From: Caballeronia sp. INDeC2 | GTDB lineage: Bacteria; Pseudomonadota; Gammaproteobacteria; Burkholderiales; Burkholderiaceae | Assembly: GCF_023631325.1 (NCBI RefSeq) | Contig: NZ_JALQDG010000003.1 | Location: 310,001-374,000 of the forward strand | Direction of reading: 5' to 3' | Length of the DNA stretch: 64,000 bases | Part shown: positions 17,147 through 26,598 of the stretch, piece by piece | Numbering within the stretch: position 1 is the first letter of the stretch | How the letters are laid out: each line of letters begins with the position of its first letter | Position numbers and translations under genes: made by a program | Notes under the pieces: generated by a model | Told to the model about the DNA's origin: nothing | The model's database searches: none | The model's input: the letters and a program-made list of their open reading frames with translations, nothing else

Positions 17147-18166
17147 CTACGGAAGAATCGAGAACGGAACGCCTGAGCCGCGACTATTTTTTCCCGTGAG
17201 CGGATCAATGCTCCAATTATGGGCGTGCGGTACGCCTTGCCCATGATCGTGATCGAAGTCGAAATCGACAACGGGCTGACCGTCGCTTCCGTACAATCGC
17301 ATCTGACCACTGCCCGAGTTCGTGTACCAAGTTCCTGGCTCACCGTCATTTGGCGTCTTGGCAAGGTCGAATACATCACCGTCTGGCATGTCGGGCTGAT
17401 ACTCAAACGGCTGCGCATCGCCAAGCAACGAGCCGTCGTCATCCGAATCCCCGAAGCTCTTGAGCATCGAATCACTGCCGCTGTCGTCTGTCGAATCTTC
17501 GCCTCCGAACAGCGCCCCGGCAACCGATGCGGCAGCGCCAAGCCTGTCGAACCCGCCGCTGCCGCTACCGCTGGCTCCCGTGCCGCTAAAGACGCGACTG
17601 GTGCCGGCGAGTCTGCTATTCATCACCGTGTCTGCCGCATGCGTAGCGGCAGCGAACGGGTCTGTGAATCGACCTGTCGACGCGTTCGCCCCGCCGGTGC
17701 TAGCGGCAAACGAAACACCGCTGCCGTCGCGCGACCAGTGTTGCGGAGCATAGTGCTTGAACACCCGTTGGCCGCCGTGCCACGCGCGATTGATCACGGG
17801 AATGATGCGACCGTCACGCACGGCATTGCGCAGCACGCGCGTGATGCCCTCGCCATCGCGCAAGGCTCCACCCGACGCCCGCAGCGTGTCGCGGATGAAG
17901 TCCGCGTAGTGTCTGAATTCGAAAGACCCCGCTGCGTCGCGTGGATCGATACCCACCCTGAACAGTCGAATAAAGTCTTCCTTGTCCTGCTCGATCTGCT
18001 TCTTCCGTTCTTTCCGCCTATTCTCGCGCTCTTCGAACGACAGTGATCCGCTGAAGCTACCTTCTTCTTTCACTTCACCGGCTGGCATCAGCGCGCATTG
18101 CCAACCCCATTGCCGCAACGGCACATAAAGCGCGTTGTACGAATGCCCCCATTCGGGAAACGACAT
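17147..18166 (-). CDS. Probable polymorphic toxin/effector with His-rich C-terminal domain
   Basis: 339 residues. The start at 18166 is set by an excellent GGAGG five nt upstream. Parts: residues 1-35 ('MSFPEWGHSYNALYVPLRQW') unrecognised; a charged helix at 45-66; a compact domain at about 67-145 ('RHYADFIRDTLR', 'DGRIIPVINRAWHGGQRVFKHYAPQHW') that may be a trafficking domain; a Gly/Ser/Asp-rich linker at 150-275; and a terminal domain at 278-339 with 'LYGSDGQPVVDFDFDHDHG' running into 'GVPHAHNW' (His306, His308, His314, His316). The D-x-D-H...P-H-x-H-x-W pattern recalls the nuclease-like tips of Rhs/polymorphic toxins. There is no signal peptide and no PAAR, VgrG or Rhs gene nearby, so the secretion route is unknown. 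Lower GC than its neighbours, suggesting transfer. Confidence 0.6.
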   Translation of the reverse strand: MSFPEWGHSYNALYVPLRQWGWQCALMPAGEVKEEGSFSGSLSFEERENRRKERKKQIEQDKEDFIRLFRVGIDPRDAAGSFEFRHYADFIRDTLRASGGALRDGEGITRVLRNAVRDGRIIPVINRAWHGGQRVFKHYAPQHWSRDGSGVSFAASTGGANASTGRFTDPFAAATHAADTVMNSRLAGTSRVFSGTGASGSGSGGFDRLGAAASVAGALFGGEDSTDDSGSDSMLKSFGDSDDDGSLLGDAQPFEYQPDMPDGDVFDLAKTPNDGEPGTWYTNSGSGQMRLYGSDGQPVVDFDFDHDHGQGVPHAHNWSIDPLTGKNSRGSGVPFSILP

Positions 18167-18583
18167 GTCACCTCCGTCTTTGGCAGGAGTGCAAATCGTA
18201 GCGGGTTGGAAACTCTGCACGGGAGCGTCATCTCAATATGACGAACACCGCGAACGGCCGTGCGCGAAATCCGTTCTAGGAGCCGTCGAAGGCTTCGGAT
18301 GGCCTGAGATGCCACCGAGCCCGCGCGAGCGGCTTCTAGACGTCTACGGGAAGGCTAGAAAGGGCATTCCCACTGCGGCTTGTCCGTGCCGTGCCGAGTG
18401 CTATGCTCACTGCTCGGGCGCGCTGGCGTGCAGGTTGAAACCGCCGCGAAGGCCGGCGCGAAAACCCGCATATTTCGCCCACCTGTTGCCCAAAACCCCG
18501 TTTCGAAGCACCGGTTTGCCCCCGCTTGAATTGCGCAAAGCCTTGTAGATAAAGGCGCAGGGGGTGAGCGATTCATTTGCAAT

Positions 18584-18603
18584 AAAAAGCCCCTGTGCGG
18601 GGC
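18584..18603 (-). terminator. Terminator downstream of ppc
   Basis: Minus-strand arms GCCCC/GGGGC (18589-18603) with a 5-nt loop are followed by U5 (A5 at 18584-18588), about 100 nt after the ppc stop codon. Confidence 0.7.
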
Positions 18604-18649
18604 AACGCCAATAAACGGACACGAAACCGGGATCCGGCGAAACGGCGCC

Positions 18650-18690
18650 GCGTGTCAAGGCAAAGCCCATAACAGAATCGCCTGACACGC
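18650..18690 (-). repeat. Long hairpin in the ppc 3' region
   Basis: Perfect 8-bp arms GCGTGTCA/TGACACGC enclose inner GGC/GCC pairs and a loop of about 18 nt. It lies 10 nt beyond the ppc stop codon and would be part of the ppc mRNA. Confidence 0.6.
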
Positions 18691-18699
18691 CGTGTCGCA

Positions 18700-21600
18700 T
18701 CACCCAGTATTCCGCAACCCCGCCGCGATCCCGTTGATCGTCAAATGAATCCCGCGCCGCAGGCGCACGTTCTGATCGCCCGCGCGATGGCGCTTCAGCA
18801 GCTCCACCTGCAAGTGATTGAGCGGATCGAGATACGGAAAGCGGTTCTTGATCGAGCGCGCGAGCAGCGGGTTATCCGCGAGACGATCGCTCTTACCCGT
18901 GATCTCGGCGAGCACGCTCGACGTGCGCTCATGCTCCGCGACGATCTTGTCGAACACGGTCTTGCGCAGCTTTCTGTCGGTGACGAGCTGCGCATAGCGC
19001 GACGCCACCGCGAGATCCGTCTTCGCGAGCACCATGTCCATGTTCGACAGCAGGTTCTTGAAGAACGGCCACGTCTTGTACATCTTGCGCAGCGTCGCGA
19101 GGCGCTTCGCGCGTTCGTCGTCGGAACCGGACTTGTCGAGATACGCCGTCACTGCGCTGCCGAAACCGTACCAGCCCGTCAGCAGCAAACGGCACTGGCC
19201 CCACGAAAAGCCCCACGGAATCGCGCGCAAATCTTCGATCTTGCGCTGCTTCGGGTCCTGCAGCTTGCGCGACGCCGGCCGGCTGCCGATGTTCAGCTCC
19301 GCGATCTCCGAGATCGGCGTCGACAGGAAGAAGTAGTCCGTGAAGCCGGGCGTCTCGTAGACGAGCGCGCGGTACGCGGCCATCGCGGAATCGGACAGCG
19401 TCTGCATCGTCGCTTCGAATTGCGGCAACTGTGCGGGTGCGCTCTCGTGCGGCAGCAGCGATGCTTCGAGCGTCGCGGCGACGACCGTCTCCAGATTGCG
19501 CCGCCCGATCTCCGCGTTGGCGAACTTGCTCGCGATCACTTCGCCTTGCTCGGTGAGGCGAATTTGCCCGTCGACGGTGCCGGGCGGCTGCGACAGAATC
19601 GCCTGATAGGTCGGGCCGCCGCCGCGTCCGACCGTGCCGCCGCGCCCGTGAAAGAGACGCAGCGTCGTGCCGCGTTCCTTGAAGAGCGTGACCAGCGCCA
19701 GTTCCGCGCGATACAGCTCCCAGTTCGACGTGAGAAAACCGCCGTCCTTGTTGCTGTCCGAATAGCCGAGCATCACTTCCTGCTCGTTGCCCTGATTCTC
19801 GATCAGCTTGTCGATGCCCGGCAGCGCGAAGAACTCACCCATGATGACCGGCGCATTGCGCAAGTCGGCGATGGTCTCGAAGAGCGGAATCACCATCAGG
19901 CCGTCGCGCGCGGGATCGTCCTTCGCGCCGAGGCAGCCTTGCAGCACGCCGGTTTCCTTCTGCAGCAGCATCACTTCCAGCAGATCGCTGACGGTTTCCG
20001 TGTGCGAGATGATGTAATTGCGCACTGCGCGCGCGCCGAACTTTTGACGCGTCGCGCGCGCCGTTTCGAGCACGCCGAGTTCGCTCTTCGCGAGGTCGGA
20101 GTATTCGGCGTACGGAAGGCGCAGCGGACGCGGCTGCGCCAGTTCCTTCAGCAGCACTTCGCGCTTCTGCTCTTCGGAAAGCGACGCGTAATCCGCGACG
20201 ACGCCCGCGCGCGCGAGCAACTCCGCCACGACCGCCTCGTGAATGTCCGAGCTCTGCCGCAAGTCGATGCTCGCGAGATGAAAGCCGAACACTTCGGCGG
20301 CGCGCGCGAGCGGCGCCAAACGCAGGATCGACATGGACGCGCCGTGATGCTCCGCGAGCGAGTCGACCAGCACGTGCAGGTCGCGCACGAATTCGGAGGC
20401 GTCGGCGTAAGGCTTCGCGCGAATCTGCGGCGCGCCCGGGCCCGCGCTGCGCACCGCGACGACGCCTTCGCCGAGCCGCACGCGCGCGCTCGCCGCCAGC
20501 CGCGTATAGATGCCGATGAGCGCGCGCCGATACGGCTCGTCCGTGCGATGCGGCGACTGATCCGGCGAGGCGTCGGCGAGCGCCTTCAACGCATCGCTGG
20601 AACCGGCGAGCAGATTCGACACGGACAATTCCGCGCCGAGCTTGTGCGTCTCTTCGAGATAGTGTTCGAAGATCACGATCGCCTGACGCGTGATCGCGGT
20701 TTCGAGCGTTTCGCCGGTGACGAACGGATTGCCGTCGCGGTCGCCGCCGATCCAGCTTCCCATCTGGAAGAACGGCGGCAGGCGCACGGGCAGGCCGTGC
20801 TCGGCGAGCGCGCCTTCGATATCGGCGTAAAGCGCGGGAATCTCCGCAAGGAAGGTCGCGCGATAGTAGGACAGCGCGTTGTCGATTTCGTCCGTGACGG
20901 AGAGCCGCGTGTCGCGCAACATGCGCGTCTGCCACAACGACGTCACGCGCGCGCGCAGCACGGCTTCGTTCTGCGCGCGTTCCCGGACGGTCAATTCCTG
21001 ATCGCGTTCGGCGAGCAAGCGAGCGATGTCGTGTTGCGCATCGAGAATGCTCTTGCGCGAGACTTCGGTCGGATGCGCGGTGAGGACCGGCACGATCAGC
21101 GCATCGCCGAAGAACTTCTCCAGCAGCTTGCGCGTCGCGCTGATGTTCTTGTGCTCGCGCATGCGCTCGATCGCATAGGCGATCGTGCCCGGCTGCGAGA
21201 CGGAACCGGCGAGCGCGTGAATGCGGCGGCGGCGATTGTGATGCCGGTCTTCGGCGATGTTCGCGAGATGCGAGAAATAGCTGAACGCGCGCACGACGGA
21301 CACCGTCTGTTCCGGAGACAGCGCGCGCAGCTTCTTCTCGAGCGTCTGCGCGGCTTCGCTGTCGTCTTCGCGGCGGAACTTCACCGCCGTCTGACGAATG
21401 GCTTCGACCACGTCGAACACGGCGTCGCCTTCCTGCTCGCGCAGCACTTCACCGAGCAGGCGGCCGAGAAAGCGGATGTCCTCGAAGAGCGGGCGGTCCT
21501 TGTCGTCGCGCGTGCGGCTCGTCGCGGATTTCGGCGCAGCCGCGCCGTTCGCGCGCGGCGCTTTCGCCTTGACCGCAACACGTTTGGCCGCGGCCTTGAC

Positions 21601-21762
21601 GCCTGGCCTCGGCTTCGGCGCGACGGCCGCTTTCGATGCCTTCGCGGCCGTGGCGGCCTTCGTGACGATGGGCGACGACGCCGCGCGGGGCGCGTCGGAG
21701 GAGGAAGACTTGGGCAATGCGGCGTTGCGGCGCGCCGGGCGAGCCGATCCAGAAGACGTCAC
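18700..21762 (-). CDS. ppc: Phosphoenolpyruvate carboxylase
   Basis: 1,020 residues. Carboxylates PEP with bicarbonate to oxaloacetate, refilling the TCA cycle. The catalytic His lies in '[13 protein letters not shown]'. '[14 protein letters not shown]', '[15 protein letters not shown]' (active-site loop) and '[18 protein letters not shown]' are all intact, and the protein ends in the family's '[14 protein letters not shown]'. The first ~90 residues are an Ala/Lys/Pro-rich low-complexity extension absent from E. coli Ppc; a start further in would still leave the enzyme whole. The start codon is GTG with GAGAGG upstream. Divergent from hemC. Confidence 0.97.
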   Translation of the reverse strand: MTSSGSARPARRNAALPKSSSSDAPRAASSPIVTKAATAAKASKAAVAPKPRPGVKAAAKRVAVKAKAPRANGAAAPKSATSRTRDDKDRPLFEDIRFLGRLLGEVLREQEGDAVFDVVEAIRQTAVKFRREDDSEAAQTLEKKLRALSPEQTVSVVRAFSYFSHLANIAEDRHHNRRRRIHALAGSVSQPGTIAYAIERMREHKNISATRKLLEKFFGDALIVPVLTAHPTEVSRKSILDAQHDIARLLAERDQELTVRERAQNEAVLRARVTSLWQTRMLRDTRLSVTDEIDNALSYYRATFLAEIPALYADIEGALAEHGLPVRLPPFFQMGSWIGGDRDGNPFVTGETLETAITRQAIVIFEHYLEETHKLGAELSVSNLLAGSSDALKALADASPDQSPHRTDEPYRRALIGIYTRLAASARVRLGEGVVAVRSAGPGAPQIRAKPYADASEFVRDLHVLVDSLAEHHGASMSILRLAPLARAAEVFGFHLASIDLRQSSDIHEAVVAELLARAGVVADYASLSEEQKREVLLKELAQPRPLRLPYAEYSDLAKSELGVLETARATRQKFGARAVRNYIISHTETVSDLLEVMLLQKETGVLQGCLGAKDDPARDGLMVIPLFETIADLRNAPVIMGEFFALPGIDKLIENQGNEQEVMLGYSDSNKDGGFLTSNWELYRAELALVTLFKERGTTLRLFHGRGGTVGRGGGPTYQAILSQPPGTVDGQIRLTEQGEVIASKFANAEIGRRNLETVVAATLEASLLPHESAPAQLPQFEATMQTLSDSAMAAYRALVYETPGFTDYFFLSTPISEIAELNIGSRPASRKLQDPKQRKIEDLRAIPWGFSWGQCRLLLTGWYGFGSAVTAYLDKSGSDDERAKRLATLRKMYKTWPFFKNLLSNMDMVLAKTDLAVASRYAQLVTDRKLRKTVFDKIVAEHERTSSVLAEITGKSDRLADNPLLARSIKNRFPYLDPLNHLQVELLKRHRAGDQNVRLRRGIHLTINGIAAGLRNTG

Positions 21763-22097
21763 GTTGGGTTCCTCTCAGAAGCTGCGAAGCCAAGTCCACA
21801 TCGACGCGATACGGCATCCCGATGGGCGCTGTATCGAACAGGAAACAGCAGGCCGCGCGAACGGCCGTGCGTCAAACCGGCGAAAGCATGCCGCGGCGTT
21901 TGCGGGCTCCGGAGCGTACGTCGCGCGCGAAGCGGCCTGCGCCGTCGTTCACCCGGATACACACGCGCCACGGACGCCCCGAAAGGCGCTTCGGACAAGG
22001 CTCCCGCGCGCTGCCCGTGTGTCAGTGGACCGTGGCGTGCGTGCTACCATTGTTCGCTAATGTCTATTCATCCATCCCGTCATTCGATCGAGCATCA
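21763..22097. other. Divergent promoter region ppc/hemC, 335 nt
   Basis: No gene is supported. It must contain both promoters; the AT-rich stretch near 22045-22075 ('GCTACCATTGTTCGCTAATG') is the best place for the hemC -10 region, but no clean -35/-10 pair was found. Confidence 0.5.
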
Positions 22098-23105
22098 ATG
22101 AATTCCGAGACGCATTCAACGACACCGCCCGCGAGCATCACGATCGCTTCGCGGGAGAGCCGGCTTGCGATGTGGCAGGCCGAGCATGTGCGGTGTGCGC
22201 TGCACAAATTATATCCATCTTGCGACGTAAAAATCCTCGGAATGACAACGCGCGGCGATCAGATTCTGGATCGCACCTTGTCGAAGGTCGGCGGCAAGGG
22301 TCTCTTCGTCAAGGAGCTCGAAGCCGCGCTCGCCGATGGCCGCGCCGATCTCGCCGTGCATTCGCTCAAAGATGTGCCGATGGAACTGCCCGAAGGCTTC
22401 GCGCTCGGCGCCATCCTTGAACGTGAAGATCCGCGCGATGCGTTCGTGTCGCCGCACTACGAATCGCTGGAAGCGTTGCCTGCGGGAAGCATCGTCGGCA
22501 CGTCGAGCCTGCGCCGCGAAGCGATGATCCGCGCGCGCTTTCCCGCGCTCGAAGTGCGTCCGCTGCGCGGCAATCTCGACACGCGTCTTGCCAAGCTCGA
22601 TCGCGGCGAATACGCGGCGATCATCCTCGCGGCCGCCGGGTTGAAGCGGCTCGGGCTCGAAGCGCGCATCCGCGCGTTGCTCGATCCGTCGGAGAGTCTG
22701 CCCGCGGCGGGGCAGGGCGCGCTAGGCATCGAGATTCGCGCGGATCGCGCCGATCTCGCCGCGTGGCTCGGGCCTTTGCACGATGAACCCACCGCGCTCG
22801 CGGTCGAAGCGGAACGCGCGGTGTCGCGGGCGCTCGGCGGCAGTTGCGAAGTGCCGCTCGCGGCGCATGCCGTGTGGCGCGAAGGCGCGCTGCATCTGCG
22901 CGGCGCGGTGGCGATGCCCGACGGTCAGCGCGTGCTGCGCGCGGAAGAATCCGTGCGTTCGCCCGATCTCGCCGCCGCGCTCGCGCTCGGCAAGCGCGTA
23001 TCGTCCGATCTCGAAGCGCAAGGCGCGATGGACATCGTCGACGCACTCACGACGATGAGCCGCGCCGACGCCCCCAACGCCGCGCCCTCGGCGCCGAAGT
23101 CCTGA
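22098..23105 (+). CDS. hemC: Hydroxymethylbilane synthase (porphobilinogen deaminase)
   Basis: 335 residues. Polymerises four porphobilinogens to hydroxymethylbilane in heme and siroheme synthesis. The start at 22098 follows the family N-terminus ('[18 protein letters not shown]'). '[25 protein letters not shown]', the catalytic Asp in '[14 protein letters not shown]', and the dipyrromethane-cofactor Cys in '[14 protein letters not shown]' are all present. Its TGA overlaps the next gene's ATG by one base (TGATG), implying translational coupling in a hemC-hemDX-hemY operon. Confidence 0.97.
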   Translation: MNSETHSTTPPASITIASRESRLAMWQAEHVRCALHKLYPSCDVKILGMTTRGDQILDRTLSKVGGKGLFVKELEAALADGRADLAVHSLKDVPMELPEGFALGAILEREDPRDAFVSPHYESLEALPAGSIVGTSSLRREAMIRARFPALEVRPLRGNLDTRLAKLDRGEYAAIILAAAGLKRLGLEARIRALLDPSESLPAAGQGALGIEIRADRADLAAWLGPLHDEPTALAVEAERAVSRALGGSCEVPLAAHAVWREGALHLRGAVAMPDGQRVLRAEESVRSPDLAAALALGKRVSSDLEAQGAMDIVDALTTMSRADAPNAAPSAPKS

Positions 23106-25228
23106 TGGCGAGCGAGCGCCGCGCCACTGTCGTCGTCACGCGTCCCGGCGGACAGTCGTCCGCCTTGCTCGCGCAGCTCGCGAGCGCCGACTTCGACACG
23201 CTGGAATTCCCGCTCATCGATATCGCGCCCGTCGCCGACGATGCACCGCTGCGCGCCGCGCTCGACGAGCTCTTTCTGCCGCCCGACGTCCCGGGACGCT
23301 ATGCGCTCGTCGTGTTCGTGTCGCCGAATGCGATCGATCACGCGTTCAGCCGGCTCGGCGCGCCGTGGCCCGCGGATCTGCCCGTCGCGGTCGTCGGTCC
23401 GGGATCGGTCGCGGCGCTCGTGCGGCAGGGCGTGCATGCGCCCGCGCACCGCGTGATCAGTCCGTCGACGGAAGAAGCCGATCCGCGTTTCGACTCGGAA
23501 GCGCTCTACGCCGCGATCGAAGCGCATTTCGGCACGAACGGTCTCGAAGGCAAGCGCGTGCTGATCGTGCGCGGCGACGGCGGCCGCGAATGGCTCGCCG
23601 AACGCCTGAGCGAAGCGGGCGCGCGGGTCGAGAAAGCCGCCGCGTATCGCCGCGTGCTGCCCGAGCCGTCGATGCAAAAGTGGGAGCGCATCCACGAGTT
23701 GCTTGCGGGAAAACCGCACGCGTGGCTGCTGACGAGTTCCGAGGGCGTGCGCAATCTCGACGAACTCGCGCACGAACATCTCACCGCCGACGAACTCGTG
23801 CTGCTCAAACGCACGCCGGTCGTCTGCCCGCACCCGCGCATCGCCGAAGCCGCGCGGGGAGCGGGTTTTGATAGGATTACGGTGTCCGGCGCGGGCGACG
23901 AACGCATCGCACACTCGCTGGCAGCGCTGTTCCCGCTCGACACCGCCGAAGCAGCCGCGCAGGCGGAGCCGCAACGCAACCCACGCGATCCGGAGGCCCA
24001 CGCATACGCGAGCGCTGCAGCGAGCGCATCGAGCTCGAAGCATTCCTCATCCGCGCCGACGGACGCCCATCCGGCCACCGCGCCGGCCCACCAAACGGCT
24101 CAATCACGCATGACTGATTCGAACGATTCCAAAAAAGCTTCACCTCAGCCGAACGTGACACCGCCCTTGCCGCCTAACACGCCTTTTACGCCTTTCGAGC
24201 AGCAGAAGCGGCGCGGCGGCGCGGGCATCGTGTTGTTGTGGTTCGTCGTCGTCATTCTCGCAGTGGCGGCGGGCGCGGGCGCGTTCGTCCTGAACCGCAA
24301 GTTCGACCGCGCCGACGCGCAACTGTCGCAACGTCTCGCCCAGGCCGACGAACAGAACGCCGATCTGCGCGCGAAAGCCGATCAGGCCGCGAGCGCCACT
24401 ACCGCGCTCAATACGCAGATCATCCAGTTGCAAGGCAAGCTCAACGACGCCGAAGCGCACAGCCAGGCGCTCCAGCAGCAGTATCAGGATCTCGCGAGCA
24501 ATCGCGACGACTGGACCGTCGCCGAAGTCGAGCAAATCCTGTCGAGCGCGAGCCAGCAACTACAACTGACCGGCAACGTGCAACTCGCGCTCTTCGCGCT
24601 GCAAAGCGCCGACACGCGCCTCGCCGCGACCACCGGCCCGCAGGTCGTCGCGATCCGCAAGGCGATCGCGCAGGACATCGACAAGCTGAAGGCCACGCCC
24701 ACCACGGATCTCACCGGTCTCGCGATCAAGCTCGACACGGCCTTCGACCAGATCGACCAGTTGCCGCTGTCTGGCGAAGCGCCGATCGCTCGCGCCCGCG
24801 CGCAGACGGCCGAGCCGGCCAATAGCGCGTCGATCGCCGCGGCGACCGGCGAGCCGCGCTGGAAGGTGCTGTGGCATCAGATCACGAGCGGCATCGGGCA
24901 GCAGTTGTCGAGTCTCGTGTCGGTGCGTCGCATCGACAACGCCGACGCGATGCTCACGTCGCCCGATCAAGGCTATTTCGTGCGCGAGAACGTGAAGTTG
25001 CGTCTCTTGTCCGCGCGTCTGTCGCTGCTCTCGCGCAGCGAGCCGACGCTCAAGTCGGATCTGCACGCCGCCGATGCGGCGCTCGCGCGCTACTTCGATG
25101 CATCGTCGAAGAAAGTCCAGGCCGTGCGCGATCTCGTGAAGCAGGTCGATCAGGCGTCGCTCGCCGTCGCCGTGCCGAACCTGAACGCCAGTCTCGCCGC
25201 CGTCCATCAGTTCAAGCGAGGCGGATGA
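23105..25228 (+). CDS. hemD: Fused uroporphyrinogen-III synthase / HemX-like membrane protein
   Basis: 707 residues in one open frame. Residues 1-275 are HemD, which cyclises hydroxymethylbilane to uroporphyrinogen III ('TVVVTRPGGQS', 'FVSPNAIDHAF', 'VLIVRGDGGREWLAERL', 'LLTSSEGVRNL'). A 60-residue Ala/Ser/His-rich linker follows. Residues 336-707 are HemX: a Pro-rich cytoplasmic lead-in, one membrane helix at about 375-397 ('GIVLLWFVVVILAVAAGAG'), a coiled coil ('AQLSQRLAQADEQNADLRAKADQ') and an 'RDDWTVAEVEQIL' periplasmic domain. HemX is often labelled a methyltransferase, but no SAM-binding motif is visible. An in-frame Met at residue 336 (24110) could start separate HemX but lacks a ribosome site. 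The fusion is known in Burkholderia. Confidence 0.93.
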   Translation: MASERRATVVVTRPGGQSSALLAQLASADFDTLEFPLIDIAPVADDAPLRAALDELFLPPDVPGRYALVVFVSPNAIDHAFSRLGAPWPADLPVAVVGPGSVAALVRQGVHAPAHRVISPSTEEADPRFDSEALYAAIEAHFGTNGLEGKRVLIVRGDGGREWLAERLSEAGARVEKAAAYRRVLPEPSMQKWERIHELLAGKPHAWLLTSSEGVRNLDELAHEHLTADELVLLKRTPVVCPHPRIAEAARGAGFDRITVSGAGDERIAHSLAALFPLDTAEAAAQAEPQRNPRDPEAHAYASAAASASSSKHSSSAPTDAHPATAPAHQTAQSRMTDSNDSKKASPQPNVTPPLPPNTPFTPFEQQKRRGGAGIVLLWFVVVILAVAAGAGAFVLNRKFDRADAQLSQRLAQADEQNADLRAKADQAASATTALNTQIIQLQGKLNDAEAHSQALQQQYQDLASNRDDWTVAEVEQILSSASQQLQLTGNVQLALFALQSADTRLAATTGPQVVAIRKAIAQDIDKLKATPTTDLTGLAIKLDTAFDQIDQLPLSGEAPIARARAQTAEPANSASIAAATGEPRWKVLWHQITSGIGQQLSSLVSVRRIDNADAMLTSPDQGYFVRENVKLRLLSARLSLLSRSEPTLKSDLHAADAALARYFDASSKKVQAVRDLVKQVDQASLAVAVPNLNASLAAVHQFKRGG

Positions 25229-26421
25229 TGACGATTCGTGGACTCATCTGGCTCGCGCTGCTGTTCGCCGTCGCGGTGATCGTCGCGACGGTCGGGGGCT
25301 TCAACGGCGGGCAGATCCTGCTCGTGATGCCGCCGTATCGGGTCGACATGTCGCTCAATCTGTTCGCGGTCGCGCTCGTCGTGCTGTTCATCGTGCTCTA
25401 CGCGATCATCCGCGCGGCGCGTGGCGTGTGGAAGATGCCGTCGCGCGTCGCCGCGTATCGCGCGCGCAGCAAGCTCGCGAAGGCGAATGCGTCGTTGCGC
25501 GATGCGGTCGGGCATCTGTACGCCGGGCGCTTTTCGAAGGCCGAGAAGGCCGCGCGCGATGCGCTTGCCGTCGATCAAAACAAGGGCGCGGCCGGGCTCA
25601 TCGGCGCAAATGCGGCGCACCGTCTGCACGAATACGCGCGCCGCGACGAATGGCTCGCGCAGGTCTCCGGCACGGACTGGCAGGACGCTCGTCTCATGGC
25701 GACCGCCGACATGCGCGCCGATGGCCGCGACGCCGACGGCGCGCTCGTCGCGCTTACCGAAATGCAGGCGCAGGGCGGACGGCGCATTCACGCGCAGCAG
25801 ATCGCGCTGCGCGCGCAGCAGCAGTTGAAGAACTGGGGCGAAGTGCTGAAGCTCGTGCGCATGCTGGAAAAACGCGAGGCGCTGCATCCGGCGGTCGCGG
25901 TGCGGCTGCGTCAGGTCGCGGCGGAAAACCTGCTGCGCGACCGGCGGCACAATCCCGACGCGCTGCTCGAATTCTGGCAATCGCTTTCGGTGACCGAGCG
26001 CCAGTCGCCGCGTCTCGCCGATCTCGCCGCGGAGTTGTTGATCGCGCTCGATCGTCGCGCGGAGGCGAAGAAGATCGTCGAGGATGCGCTCTCGCACAAC
26101 TGGGACGCGCGGCTCTTGCGGCGCTATCCGGATTGCATCGTCGGCGGCGACGCGTTCCCGCTGATCCAGCGCGCAGAAGCGTGGCAAAAGGAGCGCACCG
26201 AAGACGCCGACCTGCTCTTCACGCTCGGCCGGCTGTGCCTGCATCAGCAGTTGTGGGGCAAGGCGCAGGCGTTCCTCGAATCGGCGCTGAAACTCGCCGA
26301 TAACGAACCGCTCAAGATCCGCACGCATCGCGCGCTCGCCCGTCTGCACGAGCAGCTCGGCGACACCGACAAGGCGGCAGAGCATTATCGTGCGAGCGCG
26401 CTGGCGATGAACGTTGTCTGA
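25225..26421 (+). CDS. hemY: HemY, heme-biosynthesis-associated TPR membrane protein
   Basis: 398 residues. It starts at an ATGATG pair overlapping the hemDX stop codon (ATGA), showing translational coupling. Two N-terminal membrane helices ('LIWLALLFAVAVIVATVGGF' and 'LFAVALVVLFIVLYAII') flank the family motif 'GGQILLVMPPYRVDMSLN'. The rest is a tetratricopeptide-repeat domain ('AVGHLYAGRFSKAEKAARDAL', 'LFTLGRLCLHQQLWGKAQAFLESAL', 'LGDTDKAAEHYRAS'). Proteobacterial HemY is unrelated to protoporphyrinogen oxidase HemY of Bacillus; its exact role is unsettled. It is the last gene of the operon. Confidence 0.94.
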   Translation: MMTIRGLIWLALLFAVAVIVATVGGFNGGQILLVMPPYRVDMSLNLFAVALVVLFIVLYAIIRAARGVWKMPSRVAAYRARSKLAKANASLRDAVGHLYAGRFSKAEKAARDALAVDQNKGAAGLIGANAAHRLHEYARRDEWLAQVSGTDWQDARLMATADMRADGRDADGALVALTEMQAQGGRRIHAQQIALRAQQQLKNWGEVLKLVRMLEKREALHPAVAVRLRQVAAENLLRDRRHNPDALLEFWQSLSVTERQSPRLADLAAELLIALDRRAEAKKIVEDALSHNWDARLLRRYPDCIVGGDAFPLIQRAEAWQKERTEDADLLFTLGRLCLHQQLWGKAQAFLESALKLADNEPLKIRTHRALARLHEQLGDTDKAAEHYRASALAMNVV

Positions 26422-26449
26422 TTGCGCGTTCCGTCGCGCGTTCGAGACA

Positions 26450-26491
26450 AAAGCCGCGTGGAAGAAACTTTCACGCGGCTTTCGGTTTTTT
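26450..26491 (+). terminator. Terminator of the hem operon
   Basis: Arms AAAGCCGCGTG/CACGCGGCTTT with an 11-nt loop, followed by 'CGGTTTTTT'. Confidence 0.85.
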
Positions 26492-26598
26492 GGCCGGTAC
26501 GGATGGCGATTAATGTTGTCTGTACGTTAGCGCACGACAGTGACGCGCCCGACGTGGTCTAGTTTCCTTCCAGTCCGAAGATCAAACAGGGAGGCGGC

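Larger units (their letters stand above)
18167..18699. other. Intergenic region, 533 nt, downstream of ppc
   Basis: It includes the ppc terminator (18584-18603), a long hairpin (18650-18690) and the toxin promoter/leader at the left. An open frame on the minus strand (18407-18703, 98 codons) overlaps the ppc 3' end; its translation seems familiar from many Burkholderia annotations, but it is more likely a structured, repeated non-coding element than a protein gene. Confidence 0.4.

Noticed and set aside
18745..22101. 1,118-codon open frame opposite ppc
   Set aside because: Arg-rich translation without any family feature; it mirrors the real ppc gene and arises from GC-rich third positions.
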